A stretch of DNA of 64,000 bases from Armatimonadota bacterium (GCA_031081715.1 JAVHMA010000003.1:62001-126000); one strand, 5' to 3'; shown: positions 34,360-43,893, numbered from the stretch's first letter. Made by a program: numbers and translations. The notes: generated from the letters alone by a model not told the origin.

Positions 34360-35433
34360 TCAGGCGTCAACGCCCACGATCTCGCGCACGCTGCGTACCC
34401 CGTCGCGGGCCAGCAGCGCCACCAGCCCGCGGCAGACGCGGCCGGCCATGCCGGGCCCCTCGTAGACGAAGCCCGTGTAGACCTGCACCAGCGATGCGCC
34501 CGCGCGGAGCATGGCGTAGGCGTCGTCGGCCCCGAACACGCCGCCGACCCCGACGACCTCGGCGCGGCCGCGCAGCCTCCGGCGAAACTCGCGCACGAGG
34601 CGCCTGACCAGCGCGCGGATCGGCGCACCCGAGAGCCCGCCGCCGCCCACGTTCGCCCGTGCGATCAGCGGCGAGTCCACGGTGGTGTTGGCGACCACGA
34701 CGCCCGCGGCGCCGTGGCGGATGACCAGCCCGGCGATCTCGTCCAGACTGGCCTCGGGCAGGTCGGGCGAGACCTTGAGCAGGAAGGGCTTGGGGGGCGC
34801 GCCGGTCCGGGCGGCCTGCGTGCCGATCTCGCCGCGCAACGCCTCGAGCAGATCGCCGAGCAGGTCCCCGCGGTGGAGGTCGCGCAGTCCCGGCGTATTC
34901 GGCGAGCTGATGTTGACGACGAAGTAGTCGCCCACCGCATAGAGCGTACGCAGCGCGACGATGTAGTCGTCGGCCGAGCGCGCCACCTCGGTCGCCTTGT
35001 TGCGCCCCACGTTGATGCCGAGCGGCGCGGTGCGCGGGGTACGCGCCAGCCGCGCCGCCACGGCCCCGGCACCCTCGCTGGGGAACCCCAGCCGGTTCAC
35101 CAGCGCGCGCTCCGCTGGCAGGCGCGCCAGCCGCGGGCCCTCGTTGCCCGGCTGCGGCCGCGGCGTCACCGTGCCGACCTCGATGAACCCGAACCCCAGG
35201 CTCTCGAGCGCGGCCACCGCGCGGCCGTCCTTGTCGAACCCGGCGGCGACGCCGAGCGGGTTGGGGAACCGCAGCCCGAAGCAGGTGGTCTCGAGCAGCG
35301 GGTTCGCGACGGCCAGGCGCGCGCGCAGCAGCCGCCGCAGCGCCGGGCGGCGGCCGACGAGCTCGAGGGTGGCCACCGCGGCTGCGTGCGCGGCCTCCGG
35401 CGGCAACCAGAACAGCGGCGCGTGGATGCGCAT
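34360..35433 (-). CDS. pyrD: Dihydroorotate dehydrogenase, class 2 (quinone)
   Basis: A 357-residue FMN enzyme oxidising dihydroorotate to orotate with quinone as acceptor, at the inner membrane. The N-terminal extension (APLFWLPPEAAHAAAVATLE) is the membrane-contact helix pair of class 2 enzymes. The core has GFDKDGRAVAALESLGFGFI, the catalytic serine in NISSPNTPGLR and FMN phosphate-binding VGGVFGADDAYAMLRAGASL. It lies 8 bp after pyrE. Together they supply the fourth and fifth steps of UMP synthesis. Confidence 0.93.
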   Translation of the reverse strand: MRIHAPLFWLPPEAAHAAAVATLELVGRRPALRRLLRARLAVANPLLETTCFGLRFPNPLGVAAGFDKDGRAVAALESLGFGFIEVGTVTPRPQPGNEGPRLARLPAERALVNRLGFPSEGAGAVAARLARTPRTAPLGINVGRNKATEVARSADDYIVALRTLYAVGDYFVVNISSPNTPGLRDLHRGDLLGDLLEALRGEIGTQAARTGAPPKPFLLKVSPDLPEASLDEIAGLVIRHGAAGVVVANTTVDSPLIARANVGGGGLSGAPIRALVRRLVREFRRRLRGRAEVVGVGGVFGADDAYAMLRAGASLVQVYTGFVYEGPGMAGRVCRGLVALLARDGVRSVREIVGVDA

Positions 35434-35441
35434 CGCGGGCG

Positions 35442-36029
35442 CTACCCGGTGAGTTCCTTGGGTTCGACCAAGCGCACGCCCTGTCGGCACAGCGGGCAGG
35501 TCGCCGGCTCCCACGCCGGGACGTCGAGGGTGAGCAGCGCTCGCAGCGGCACGCCGACATCGGTGCGGCCGGCCGAGCGGTCCACAAGCGCGCTGACCCC
35601 CACGACGTGCCCGCCCGCGGCCTCGACCGCGCGCAGGACCTTGCGGATCGACCCGCCCGTGGTGACCGCGTCCTCTACCACGAGCGCGCGCTCGCCCGGC
35701 GCGACGCGGAAGCCGCGGCGTAGCACCATGCCGCCGTCGCGGGCCTTCTCGGCGTAGATCGCGCGGGCGCCGAGCACGCGGGCGACCTCGTAGGCCAGAA
35801 TGACCCCGCCCATCGCGGTGCCCGCCACGACCTGCACGCGGGCGTCGCGGTACGGCGCGGCCATCGCCGCGGCCAGGCGCGCCGTGGGCGCCGGGTGCTG
35901 CTGGACCAGCGCGCACAGCAGGAACAGGTCGGTGTGCAGTCCCGAGGTCAGCAGGAAGTGGCCCCGCCGGATGACGCCGGTCTCCTCGAGGACGCGGCGA
36001 ACCTCGTCGGGGGTCAGGCCCGCGGTCAC
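35442..36029 (-). CDS. pyrE: Orotate phosphoribosyltransferase
   Basis: A 195-residue type I phosphoribosyltransferase making OMP from orotate and PRPP. The PRPP-binding loop ALVVEDAVTTGGSI is near residue 115, and the N-terminal HFLLTSGLHTDLFL fits the orotate group. The C-terminus carries CPLCRQG, a short zinc-like Cys pair seen in some bacterial homologues. The GTG start overlaps the stop of the preceding molybdenum hydroxylase gene by 4 bp, so a biosynthetic gene is coupled to a catabolic one. Confidence 0.9.
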   Translation of the reverse strand: MTAGLTPDEVRRVLEETGVIRRGHFLLTSGLHTDLFLLCALVQQHPAPTARLAAAMAAPYRDARVQVVAGTAMGGVILAYEVARVLGARAIYAEKARDGGMVLRRGFRVAPGERALVVEDAVTTGGSIRKVLRAVEAAGGHVVGVSALVDRSAGRTDVGVPLRALLTLDVPAWEPATCPLCRQGVRLVEPKELTG

Positions 36030-38317
36030 GCGCCGTCCGCCGCGCGCAACGCGCGCCAGACGCGTTCCGGGGTAAGCGGCAGGTCGCGGACGCGCGCGCC
36101 CGTCGCCGCAGCCACCGCGCCGGCCACCGCAGGCGCGGGCATGACGATGCCGATCTCGCCGACGCCCTTCGCGCCAAACGGCCCCGGACCGCCGCCGTCC
36201 TGGTGGAGCGCGGCGGTGAACGTGGGGGGCAGGTCGTCGGCCAGCGGCACGCGGTAGTCGATCAGCCCGGCGTTCTGCACCTGGCCACCCTCGATGCGCA
36301 CTTCCTCGAAGAGGGTGTGCCCCAGGCCCTGCACGGCGGCGCCCTGGTCCTGGGCCTCGCAGAGCTGCGGGTTGATCGCGCGGCCGGCGTCGGTGGCGCT
36401 GGCGTACGCGCAGACGCGTACCGCGCCGGTCTCCGCGTCCACCTCCACCTCTGCGGCCGCCGCGCCGAGCTCCCAGAAGGCGGTCGGCCCGGGCGCGCCG
36501 GGGTCCCGCTCCCCGGAGTGGAACTCACCGCGGCCGATGAGCTCGCCGCCGGGCGTACCGAAGTGATAGGCGATCAGCTCGGCGTAGGTCGCGATCCGGC
36601 CGCCCGCGCGGGCCGCGCCGCCGGCCAGCGTGACGACGTCCGGGGGCGCCTCGAAGAACCGCCGGGCGATCTCCAGCAGTTGCCGGCGGACGTCCAGCGC
36701 CGCGCGGTGGACCGCGGTCCCGGCCAGCGCGGTGGACCGGCTCGCGCTCGAACCCTGGTCGTAGGGCACCAGGTCGGTGTCCGGCTCCTGCACGCTGATC
36801 CCCTCGAGGGGCAGGCCGAGCGTCTCGGCGGTGATCTGCGCCATCACGGTGCGCGGCCCCTGGCCCATCTCCACGCTGCCGACGTGCACGGTGGCCGTTC
36901 CGTCGGCGTGCAGCCGCACCAGGCTCGCGGAGACCGAGTGCGCGCCGCCGCCGTCCTTCACGCCGACCGCGACCCCGCGGCCGCGACCCGGGCGCGGCGG
37001 CGTCTCCCACCCGACGCCCCGCGCGGCGGCCCGCAGCAGCGCGGGCAGATCACCGTCGATCGGCCGGTCGGTGGGGTCGTAGGGCTCGCCCTGACCGAGC
37101 AGGTTGCGCAGCCGGAGCTCGGTCGGGTCGATGCCAAGCTCGGCGGCCAGCCGGTTGAGCTGGGACTCGCCGGCCCACTCCGCCTGCGGCGCGCCATAGC
37201 CGCGGAACGCGCCCGCGGGCACGCGGTGGGTGTAGACCGCGAAGGCCTCCACGTCCAGGTGCTCCCAGCGGTAGGGCCCGATAGAGAGATAGGCCACCTT
37301 CCCGGCCACGCGCGGCCCGACATCGGCGTAGGCCCCGGTGTCCAGCCAGGCCCGGACCACGCGCGCGACGAGCCGGCCGTCGCGCGTGGCGCCGGTCCGC
37401 ATGTGGATGCGCGCCGGGTGCCGGGTGAGCGTGCGGAAGGCGTCGGTCACGCTCACCCACACGCGCACCGGCGCGCCGGCCGCGCGCGCCAGCGCCGCGG
37501 CCAGCGGCTCGTACTTGGCGTAGCACTTCTGGCCGAAGGCGCCGCCGATGAGCGGTGCGATGACGCGAATGCGATGCGCGGGCACACCGAAGATCTCGGA
37601 GAGCTCCTTGCGGACCGGAAACGGGTGCTGCGTGCCGGACCAGACCGTGAGGCGGTCACCGTCCCAGCGCGCGATCGAGACGAACGACTCGAGCGAGACG
37701 TGCTGCACGGCCGGGAACGTGAAGACATCCTCGACGACGACCTCGGCCCGCTGGAGCCCGCGGGCGCCGTCCCCGCGCGTGCGCCGCACGTGGTGGCAGA
37801 TGTTGGTCCCCTCGACCGGCCGCAGGGCGCGCAGGTCGCGGAAGTGCCCCGCGGGCCGCAACCGCTCGTGCACCAGCGGTGCGCCCGGGGCGAGCGCCTC
37901 GTCGAGCGTGGTGACCGCGGGCAGCGGGTCGTAGTCCACCTCGATCCGCTCCAGCGCCGCCTCCGCCGCGACCGCGTCGCTGGCGGCCACGGCCGCCACG
38001 GGCTCGCCCTCGTAGCGGACGCGGCCGATCGCGAGCAGCGGCTGGTCCTTGTACGCGACGCCGTAGTACGGGTCGAGACCATCCAGGTCCGCGCCCGTGA
38101 GCACCGCCGCCACGCCCGGGACCGCGCGCGCGCGGGAGACGTCGATGCCGCGGATGCGGGCGTGGGGCAGCGGGCTGCGCAGGATACGGGTCTCCAGCAT
38201 CCCGGGCACCGCGACATCGGAGACGAAGCGCGCCCGGCCGGTCACCTTATCGGTGCCGTCGACGCGGGCCGTCGGCCGGCCCACGACCTCCAGGGTGGTC
38301 TCCCGGTCTTCCGTCAT
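36026..38317 (-). CDS. Xanthine dehydrogenase family molybdopterin-binding subunit (first copy)
   Basis: A 763-residue catalytic subunit. The Mo-cofactor motifs are GGAFGQK (258-264), FRGYGAPQ (371-378) and catalytic Glu721 in AKGVGEIG. The FRGxGxPQ loop belongs to the xanthine dehydrogenase/hydroxybenzoyl-CoA reductase/nicotinate group, not to CoxL. It has no FAD or FeS genes of its own directly attached, so it probably shares the small and FAD subunits at 42505-43893. The start at 38317 overlaps the flavin-binding gene by 4 bp. Possible substrates are N-heterocycles or aromatic CoA esters; which cannot be told. Confidence 0.88.
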   Translation of the reverse strand: MTEDRETTLEVVGRPTARVDGTDKVTGRARFVSDVAVPGMLETRILRSPLPHARIRGIDVSRARAVPGVAAVLTGADLDGLDPYYGVAYKDQPLLAIGRVRYEGEPVAAVAASDAVAAEAALERIEVDYDPLPAVTTLDEALAPGAPLVHERLRPAGHFRDLRALRPVEGTNICHHVRRTRGDGARGLQRAEVVVEDVFTFPAVQHVSLESFVSIARWDGDRLTVWSGTQHPFPVRKELSEIFGVPAHRIRVIAPLIGGAFGQKCYAKYEPLAAALARAAGAPVRVWVSVTDAFRTLTRHPARIHMRTGATRDGRLVARVVRAWLDTGAYADVGPRVAGKVAYLSIGPYRWEHLDVEAFAVYTHRVPAGAFRGYGAPQAEWAGESQLNRLAAELGIDPTELRLRNLLGQGEPYDPTDRPIDGDLPALLRAAARGVGWETPPRPGRGRGVAVGVKDGGGAHSVSASLVRLHADGTATVHVGSVEMGQGPRTVMAQITAETLGLPLEGISVQEPDTDLVPYDQGSSASRSTALAGTAVHRAALDVRRQLLEIARRFFEAPPDVVTLAGGAARAGGRIATYAELIAYHFGTPGGELIGRGEFHSGERDPGAPGPTAFWELGAAAAEVEVDAETGAVRVCAYASATDAGRAINPQLCEAQDQGAAVQGLGHTLFEEVRIEGGQVQNAGLIDYRVPLADDLPPTFTAALHQDGGGPGPFGAKGVGEIGIVMPAPAVAGAVAAATGARVRDLPLTPERVWRALRAADGA

Positions 38318-38775
38318 CGCCCTCCCGGTTCCTCGCGCAGCTCCGCGAGCACGCGGCGCTCGACCTCGCGCAGCGCCGCCGCCCTGGGCCCGGTCCACTC
38401 GAACGCGAGCGGTGTGACGGTCACCCCCGCGAACGTCTGGTCGCGGACCTCCCGCACCACGAGCTCCCAGGCCGCCATCGCAAACGGCGCGGCCGCGATC
38501 CGCGCGCGCACCTGGCGCGCCTCGCCCTTGACCAGCACGAGCACGTCGGCGGCCGCGATCACCTGCAGCGCCGCGCGGCCGGTGCGCTCCAGGTTGGCGA
38601 GCGTGACGGTCCCGTGATCGGCCGCGAACCGCACGTGGCCCGCGTCGAGCGCCAGGGCCCAGGTCATCACCGCGTGGCCCCAGCCATCGGCGCCCACGGT
38701 GACGAGCACCGCCGGGCAGCCGTCCTGCATCGCCGCCACCGCGCGCACGGGTAGCGCCGGCATCGTCCGGGCCAT
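38314..38775 (-). CDS. Pyridoxamine 5'-phosphate oxidase-like flavin-binding protein
   Basis: A 153-residue split-barrel protein. The pattern PAVLVTVGADGWGHAVMTWA, then VRFAADHGTVTLANLERTGR, is that of the FMN/F420-binding PNPOx-like superfamily. No haem or cofactor-specific residue set lets me choose further. It is wedged between the UbiD-family gene and the first molybdenum hydroxylase large subunit with minimal spacing, suggesting an oxidoreductase or chaperone role in that pathway (inference). Confidence 0.7.
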   Translation of the reverse strand: MARTMPALPVRAVAAMQDGCPAVLVTVGADGWGHAVMTWALALDAGHVRFAADHGTVTLANLERTGRAALQVIAAADVLVLVKGEARQVRARIAAAPFAMAAWELVVREVRDQTFAGVTVTPLAFEWTGPRAAALREVERRVLAELREEPGGR

Positions 38776-38785
38776 CGCGCCGCGC

Positions 38786-40237
38786 CTAGTCGGCGATCTC
38801 GGGCAGCCGGTCGCGCCAGCGCGCCACGATCTCGCGCTGGTAGTCCGCGGGCGCCATGCAGATCTCCGGGAACTCGCGGCCGTGGGGCCGGGTGGCGTCG
38901 ATGAGCACCCGCGCGTTCCGGTTGCGCCGCTCGGGCGGGTAGGCCATCGGGTCGAGCGGCGTGCTCCAGCGGCCCGCGAAGATCTCCACGTCCTCGCGCG
39001 GGTCCACGCGGCTGCACATCGCCCAGATGACGTCGTTCATGTTCATCGGGTCCACGTCGTCGTCCACCACCACGACGTAACGGTTGGCGTAGGCGCCCGC
39101 GTGGCAGTGCATGGCGATCGTCCCGGCCTGCTTCGCGTGGCCCGCGTACATCTGGCGGATCGCGACGATCAGGAACATGCGGCCGCCGCCGGCCTCGTGT
39201 GACCACACCCCGGTGACGCCCGGTATGCCCGCGGCCTCGAGCTCGTCCCAGACCATCGCCGAGCGCAGGATGCCGCGGTAGTAGGTATCGTCGTTGGGCG
39301 GCTTGGCCGGCAGGTTCCCCAGGATAATCGGCTGCTCCCGGTGCCGCACCGCCAGCACCCGGATGACCGGCGCCGGCCGGCTGCCGCCGGCGTAGTAGCC
39401 GAGCCACTCGCCGAACGGCCCCTCGCTGCGCTCCTCGCCCGGGTGGACCTCGCCCTCGATCACCAGCTCCGCCGAGGCGGGCACCGGCAGGCCGGTGACC
39501 TCGCTCTCGATCACCTCGACCGGGGCGCCGCGCAGGCCGCCGGCGACGTCGTACTCGCCGACCCCGTACGGGATCTCGAGGCCGCCCACGAAGAAGAGCA
39601 GCGGGTCGTGGCCCACCGACACCGCGATCGGGCACGGCCGGCCCTGCGCCCAGTACCGCTCGAGGATGAGCCGCCCGTGCTTGCCCGGCGAGATGTAGAC
39701 GCCGGCGTGGCGCTCGTCGTGCACCATCACCCGGTAGACGCCCAGGTTGACCCAGCCCGAGTCGGGGTCGCGCTGGATCACCACCCCGCCGGTGCCGATG
39801 TAGCGGCCGCCGTCCTTGTGGTGCCAGCGCGGCGAGGGGAACGCGAGCAGGTTGACGGCGTCGCCGGTCTGCACGCGCGCGTTCACCGGGCCGTCGGCGA
39901 CCGCGCGCGGCGGCTGCGTGGGGTAGCCGCGGGTGAAGCGGCGCCAGGCGTCGATGATGCCGCGCGCGCCCGCGTCCGGCGGCAGCCCCAGTGTGAGCGC
40001 GATGCGGCGGTCCGAGGTGAGCGTGTTGGTGAGCACGCGAAAGCCGGACGGATAGCCGGCGATGTCGTCGAACAGCAGCGCCGGCAGCCCCATGCGGCGC
40101 TGGAACAGGTCGGTGATCGTGCCGAGCTCGAGGTCCCAGTGCGCGCCGCGCACCGTCCGCACCTCGCCCAGGCCGTCCACCAGGGCCAGCCACCCGCGCA
40201 GGTCGGTGTACTGCACCGCGAGCGCCCCGCCTGCCAT
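38786..40237 (-). CDS. UbiD-family decarboxylase
   Basis: A protein of about 483 residues of the prenyl-FMN-dependent UbiD family, which decarboxylate or carboxylate aromatic and alpha,beta-unsaturated acids. Visible regions are LRGWLALVDGLGEVRTVRGA, GRYIGTGGVVIQRDPDSGW, EGPFGEWLGYYAGG and VVVDDDVDPMNMNDVIWAM, all in the family's usual order. A UbiX-like prenyltransferase that could make its cofactor is encoded at 47278. The ATG at 40237 and a GTG at 40246 are both possible starts; ribosome sites do not decide. It sits between two molybdenum hydroxylase large subunits, pointing to an aromatic or heteroaromatic acid. Confidence 0.9.
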   Translation of the reverse strand: MAGGALAVQYTDLRGWLALVDGLGEVRTVRGAHWDLELGTITDLFQRRMGLPALLFDDIAGYPSGFRVLTNTLTSDRRIALTLGLPPDAGARGIIDAWRRFTRGYPTQPPRAVADGPVNARVQTGDAVNLLAFPSPRWHHKDGGRYIGTGGVVIQRDPDSGWVNLGVYRVMVHDERHAGVYISPGKHGRLILERYWAQGRPCPIAVSVGHDPLLFFVGGLEIPYGVGEYDVAGGLRGAPVEVIESEVTGLPVPASAELVIEGEVHPGEERSEGPFGEWLGYYAGGSRPAPVIRVLAVRHREQPIILGNLPAKPPNDDTYYRGILRSAMVWDELEAAGIPGVTGVWSHEAGGGRMFLIVAIRQMYAGHAKQAGTIAMHCHAGAYANRYVVVVDDDVDPMNMNDVIWAMCSRVDPREDVEIFAGRWSTPLDPMAYPPERRNRNARVLIDATRPHGREFPEICMAPADYQREIVARWRDRLPEIAD

Positions 40238-40250
40238 GCCCCCCACCGCC

Positions 40251-42512
40251 CTATCCGGCCGAGACGGCCTGCTGTGCGCGGGCCCGCCGCAACGCGCGCC
40301 ACACGCGCTCCGGGGTCAAGGGTAGCTCGGTGACCACCACGCCGCACGCGCGCGCCAGCGCCGTGGTGACCGCCGGCGCGACCGGGTTGATCGCGCCCTC
40401 GCCCATGCCTTTCACCCCGTGGGCGCCGGGCCCGTTATGGTCCTCCACCAGCCCGGTCTCCAGCGCGGGCAGATCGTCGGCGAGCGGCACCCGGTAGTCC
40501 ACCAGGTTGCCGTTCTGGAGCTGTCCGGCCTCGTAGCGCAGCGCCTCGAACAGCGTGTGCCCGAGCCCCATCATCGCCGCGCCCTCGTCCTGACCCTCCG
40601 CGAGCGGCGGGTTGACCGCGATGCCGACGTCGGCGAGCGAGGCGTACCGCGCCACGCGCACCTGCCCGGTCTCATCGTCGACCGCGACCTCGGCCCCGCC
40701 CCACCCGACCTCCCAGAACAGCGGCGGTGGCGCCCAGCGGCCGCCGCCGCGGACGTAGCCGCGACCGATCAGCTCGCCGCCGGGCCCGCCGAAGAACGCG
40801 CGCACCGCGTCGCCGTAGGCGATCTCGCGGCCGTCCGGCGCGCGGATGCGGCCGGCCTCGAAACATAGCGAGGCCGCCCCGGCCCCCAGCGCGGCTGCGG
40901 CGGCCTCGGCGAGCTGCGCGCGGACCTCCTGGCAGGCGGCCTGGACCGCCAGTCCCATCACCGTGGTCGAGCGGCTCGCGCCGGTGGAGCGGTCGTAGGG
41001 CGTGCCGGCGGTGTCGGATGCGACGACGCCGACGCGCTCCACCGGCAGCGCCAGCGCCTCGGCGGCGATCTGCGCCAGGACCGTGCGCACGCCCTGCCCG
41101 AGCTCGGTGCTGCTCTCGTGGACGGACGCGCTCCCGTCGGCGTGGAGTCGGACGATGGCGGACGCCACGGGCTCGGCGCCCGCGTCGGTGATGCCGACGG
41201 CGAGCCCTCGGCCGGTGCGCGGGCTCGCCGGGTGGCCCCACCCGATCGCGGCGGCCACGCGGCGCAAGCCGGCCTCCAGGTCGGCGTCCAGCGGCCGCTC
41301 CCCGTCCAACAGCGCCTCACCGCGGCGGCCTAGGTTACGAGCGCGGAACTCGACCGGGTCCAGCCCCAACGCCTGGGCGATCAGGTCCATCTGGACCTCG
41401 CAGGCCCAGATCGTCTGCGGCGCGCCGATCGCGCGGAACGAGCCGGCGGGCACGGTGTTGGTGTAGACCGCGTACGCGTCGCTCCGCACGTGCGGACACC
41501 GGTAGCCGCCGAGCACCCGGCGCGCCGCCCTGGCGGTGACGCGCGGGCCGTTGTCCGCGTAGGCGCCCGTGTCGAGCCAGCTGGTCGCCACCCGGGCGAC
41601 CAGGCGACCGTCGCGGTCCACGCCGGTGCGCAGCACGACGCGCGCGGCGTGCCGGCGCGTGGTCAGGCACGCCTCGGCCACCGACAGCGCCACGCGCACC
41701 GGCCGGCCGGCCTTGCGCGCGAGCGCCACGGCCAGCGGCTCGAGCTTGGTGTACGACTTGCTGCCGAACCCGCCGCCCACGTAGGGCACGACCACGCGCA
41801 CCTGCTCCAGCGCGCGCCCGAACATGCGGGCCAGATCGGCGCGCACCAGAAACGGGTGCTGCGCCGAGGTCCACACGGTCACGGCCGGGCCGTCGGCCGC
41901 GGCCACGACCGCGTGGGGCTCCATCGCGTAGTGGTAGACCATGGGAAACACAAACGTGTGCTCGAAGGTGTGCGCGGCGCCGGCGAGCGCGGCCTCGGGG
42001 TCGCCGCGCGCGACGCGCGCGTGGAAGCAGATGTTGCCCTCGGCCTCCGGCGGCGCGCCGGCCGGGCGGCGCGCGTGCACCCGCGGGGCGCCCCCCGCCA
42101 GCGCGGCGTCGAGGTCGAGCACCGGCGGCAGCTCGTCGTAGGCGACCTCGATGCGCTCCAGGGCCTCCTGCGCGGTCGCGGGGTCGAGCGCGGCCACGGC
42201 GGCCACGGGCTCGCCGGCATAGCGCACCTCGTCGATCGCGATCAGCGGGCGGTCCCTGACGAGCTGACCGTAGTAGGGGTCGATGTCGCGGAGGTCGGCT
42301 GCCGTGAGCACGGCCACCACGCCCGGCATTCGCTCGGCACGGCTCGCGTCGATGGCGAGGATGCGCGCGCGCGGCACCGGGCTGCGCAGGATCGCGCCGT
42401 GGGCCATGCCCGGCACCACCAGATCCACCGTGTAGCGCGCGCGGCCGGTGACCTTCTCGAACCCATCCAGGCGGGGCACCGGCCGACCGACGACGCGGAG
42501 CGCCTCAGCCAT
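40251..42512 (-). CDS. Xanthine dehydrogenase family molybdopterin-binding subunit (second copy)
   Basis: A 753-residue large subunit with GGGFGSKSYTK (246-256), FRAIGAPQ (359-366) and catalytic Glu705 in VKGMGEGAI. The active-site loop differs from the first copy (FRAIG versus FRGYG), so the two are unlikely to share a substrate. It overlaps the 2Fe-2S subunit gene by 8 bp and follows the FAD subunit in the order M-S-L, so this copy has the complete partner set. The ATG at 42512 aligns with family N-termini. Confidence 0.9.
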   Translation of the reverse strand: MAEALRVVGRPVPRLDGFEKVTGRARYTVDLVVPGMAHGAILRSPVPRARILAIDASRAERMPGVVAVLTAADLRDIDPYYGQLVRDRPLIAIDEVRYAGEPVAAVAALDPATAQEALERIEVAYDELPPVLDLDAALAGGAPRVHARRPAGAPPEAEGNICFHARVARGDPEAALAGAAHTFEHTFVFPMVYHYAMEPHAVVAAADGPAVTVWTSAQHPFLVRADLARMFGRALEQVRVVVPYVGGGFGSKSYTKLEPLAVALARKAGRPVRVALSVAEACLTTRRHAARVVLRTGVDRDGRLVARVATSWLDTGAYADNGPRVTARAARRVLGGYRCPHVRSDAYAVYTNTVPAGSFRAIGAPQTIWACEVQMDLIAQALGLDPVEFRARNLGRRGEALLDGERPLDADLEAGLRRVAAAIGWGHPASPRTGRGLAVGITDAGAEPVASAIVRLHADGSASVHESSTELGQGVRTVLAQIAAEALALPVERVGVVASDTAGTPYDRSTGASRSTTVMGLAVQAACQEVRAQLAEAAAAALGAGAASLCFEAGRIRAPDGREIAYGDAVRAFFGGPGGELIGRGYVRGGGRWAPPPLFWEVGWGGAEVAVDDETGQVRVARYASLADVGIAVNPPLAEGQDEGAAMMGLGHTLFEALRYEAGQLQNGNLVDYRVPLADDLPALETGLVEDHNGPGAHGVKGMGEGAINPVAPAVTTALARACGVVVTELPLTPERVWRALRRARAQQAVSAG

Positions 42513-43011
42513 GCCGGGAGGCCATCGTCTCGGCGGCGGCGAGGACGGCTTCGAGGATCTTCTTGTAGCCGGTGCAGCGACAGATGTTCCCGCGCAGGTA
42601 GTGCTTGATCTCGTCGGTGGTGGGCCGCGGGATCTCATCCAGGAGCGCCTTCGCCGCCAGGATCATGCCCGGGGTGCAGTACCCGCACTGGAACGCCGCG
42701 TGGTCGATGAACGCCTGCTGGAGCGGGTGCAGCCCCTCACCGTCGGCCAGGCCTTCGATAGTCAGGACCTGCCGGCCGCGCGCCTCGTAGGCCAGGTAGG
42801 TGCAGGCACTCACGGGCAGGCCGTCCACGAGCACGGTGCACGCCCCACACACCTGCACGTCGCACGACAGCTTGGCGCCGGTGAGCCCGAGCCGCATGCG
42901 CAGCAGGTCGAGCAGCGTCTCCCGGGGCTCCACGGCCAGCGTGTGGGGCCGGCCGTTGACCGTGAGGCTGATCTCCACCACCGGCCTGGCCGATGCGCCC
43001 TGCGCCTCCAT
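42505..43011 (-). CDS. (2Fe-2S) small subunit of the molybdenum hydroxylase
   Basis: A 168-residue protein with both [2Fe-2S] sites: LSCDVQVCGACTVLVDG plus VSACTY for the ferredoxin-type cluster, and FQCGYCTPGMIL with NICRCTGY for the second. A GGAGG five bases before the ATG at 43011 fixes the start over a GTG one codon earlier. It lies between the FAD subunit (9-bp gap) and the second large subunit (8-bp overlap). Confidence 0.92.
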   Translation of the reverse strand: MEAQGASARPVVEISLTVNGRPHTLAVEPRETLLDLLRMRLGLTGAKLSCDVQVCGACTVLVDGLPVSACTYLAYEARGRQVLTIEGLADGEGLHPLQQAFIDHAAFQCGYCTPGMILAAKALLDEIPRPTTDEIKHYLRGNICRCTGYKKILEAVLAAAETMASRHG

Positions 43012-43020
43012 CACCGCCTC

Positions 43021-43893
43021 CTACTGGAACCGCGCGGCCGCGGCGCGAAACGCGCGGCGCATGAAGACCTTAACCATCTCGACCTTGTACTCGGCCGAAC
43101 CGTGCAGGTCGTCCACCGCGTCGGCGCCCTCCGCGGCTACCTGGGCCGCGCGCTCCAGCGGGCCGTCGGCCTCGGCGAGCGGCGCGCCCCGCAGGAGCGC
43201 CTCGGCCGCGGGGACGCGGGCGGGCACCGGGCCCACGCACCCGACGGCGATCCGCACGTCCTCGATGCCGCGACGCTCCGCGTCGAGCGTCAGTGCCACG
43301 GCCACGCCGAGCGTCGGCCGCTCGTGGATGCCGAACTTCATGTAGGCCCACCGCGTCTGCGGCCCGCCCTCGCGCAGCCGCACCGCGGTCAGGACCTCGT
43401 CGGGCTGCCGCGCGGTCTCGTACGCGCCCGTGAAGAACGCACCGATCGGCACCGTCCGCGCGCCCCGGGTCCCGACGAGCTCGACCTCGGCGTCAAACGT
43501 CAGGAAGAGCGTGCCGGGGTCGGCGTGCGGCTCCGCGAAGCACAGGTTACCGCCGATCGTCCCGACGTTGCGCACCCGGACGTTGGCGACCAACCGCTCG
43601 ACCTCGGCGACAATCGGGAACCGCTCGCGCACGGTCGGGTGGCGCTCGAGGGCGCGGTGAGTCACCGTCCCGCCGATGCGAAGGAGGCCCGAGGCCGCGT
43701 CGTAGTCGAGTGCCCCGAGGGCGGGGATGGTCTTCAGGTCCACCAGGTGCCGGTAGCGCACCAGGCCTTCCTTCATGACGAGCAGCAGCTCGGTGCCGCC
43801 GGCGTAGAAGGCCGCGTCGTCGCCGTAGCGGCCCACCAGGGCACTGGCGGCCTCCACGCTCTCGGGCTGGTGAATCTCAAACGGTCGGAGCAT
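43021..43893 (-). CDS. FAD-binding subunit of the molybdenum hydroxylase
   Basis: A 290-residue FAD subunit with AGGTELLLVMK near residue 31 and TIGGNLCFAEPHADP near 110, and a C-terminal CO_deh_flav_C-type domain. It is the only FAD subunit in the cluster although there are two large subunits. It overlaps coxG by 17 bp, consistent with one transcript. Confidence 0.92.
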   Translation of the reverse strand: MLRPFEIHQPESVEAASALVGRYGDDAAFYAGGTELLLVMKEGLVRYRHLVDLKTIPALGALDYDAASGLLRIGGTVTHRALERHPTVRERFPIVAEVERLVANVRVRNVGTIGGNLCFAEPHADPGTLFLTFDAEVELVGTRGARTVPIGAFFTGAYETARQPDEVLTAVRLREGGPQTRWAYMKFGIHERPTLGVAVALTLDAERRGIEDVRIAVGCVGPVPARVPAAEALLRGAPLAEADGPLERAAQVAAEGADAVDDLHGSAEYKVEMVKVFMRRAFRAAAARFQ

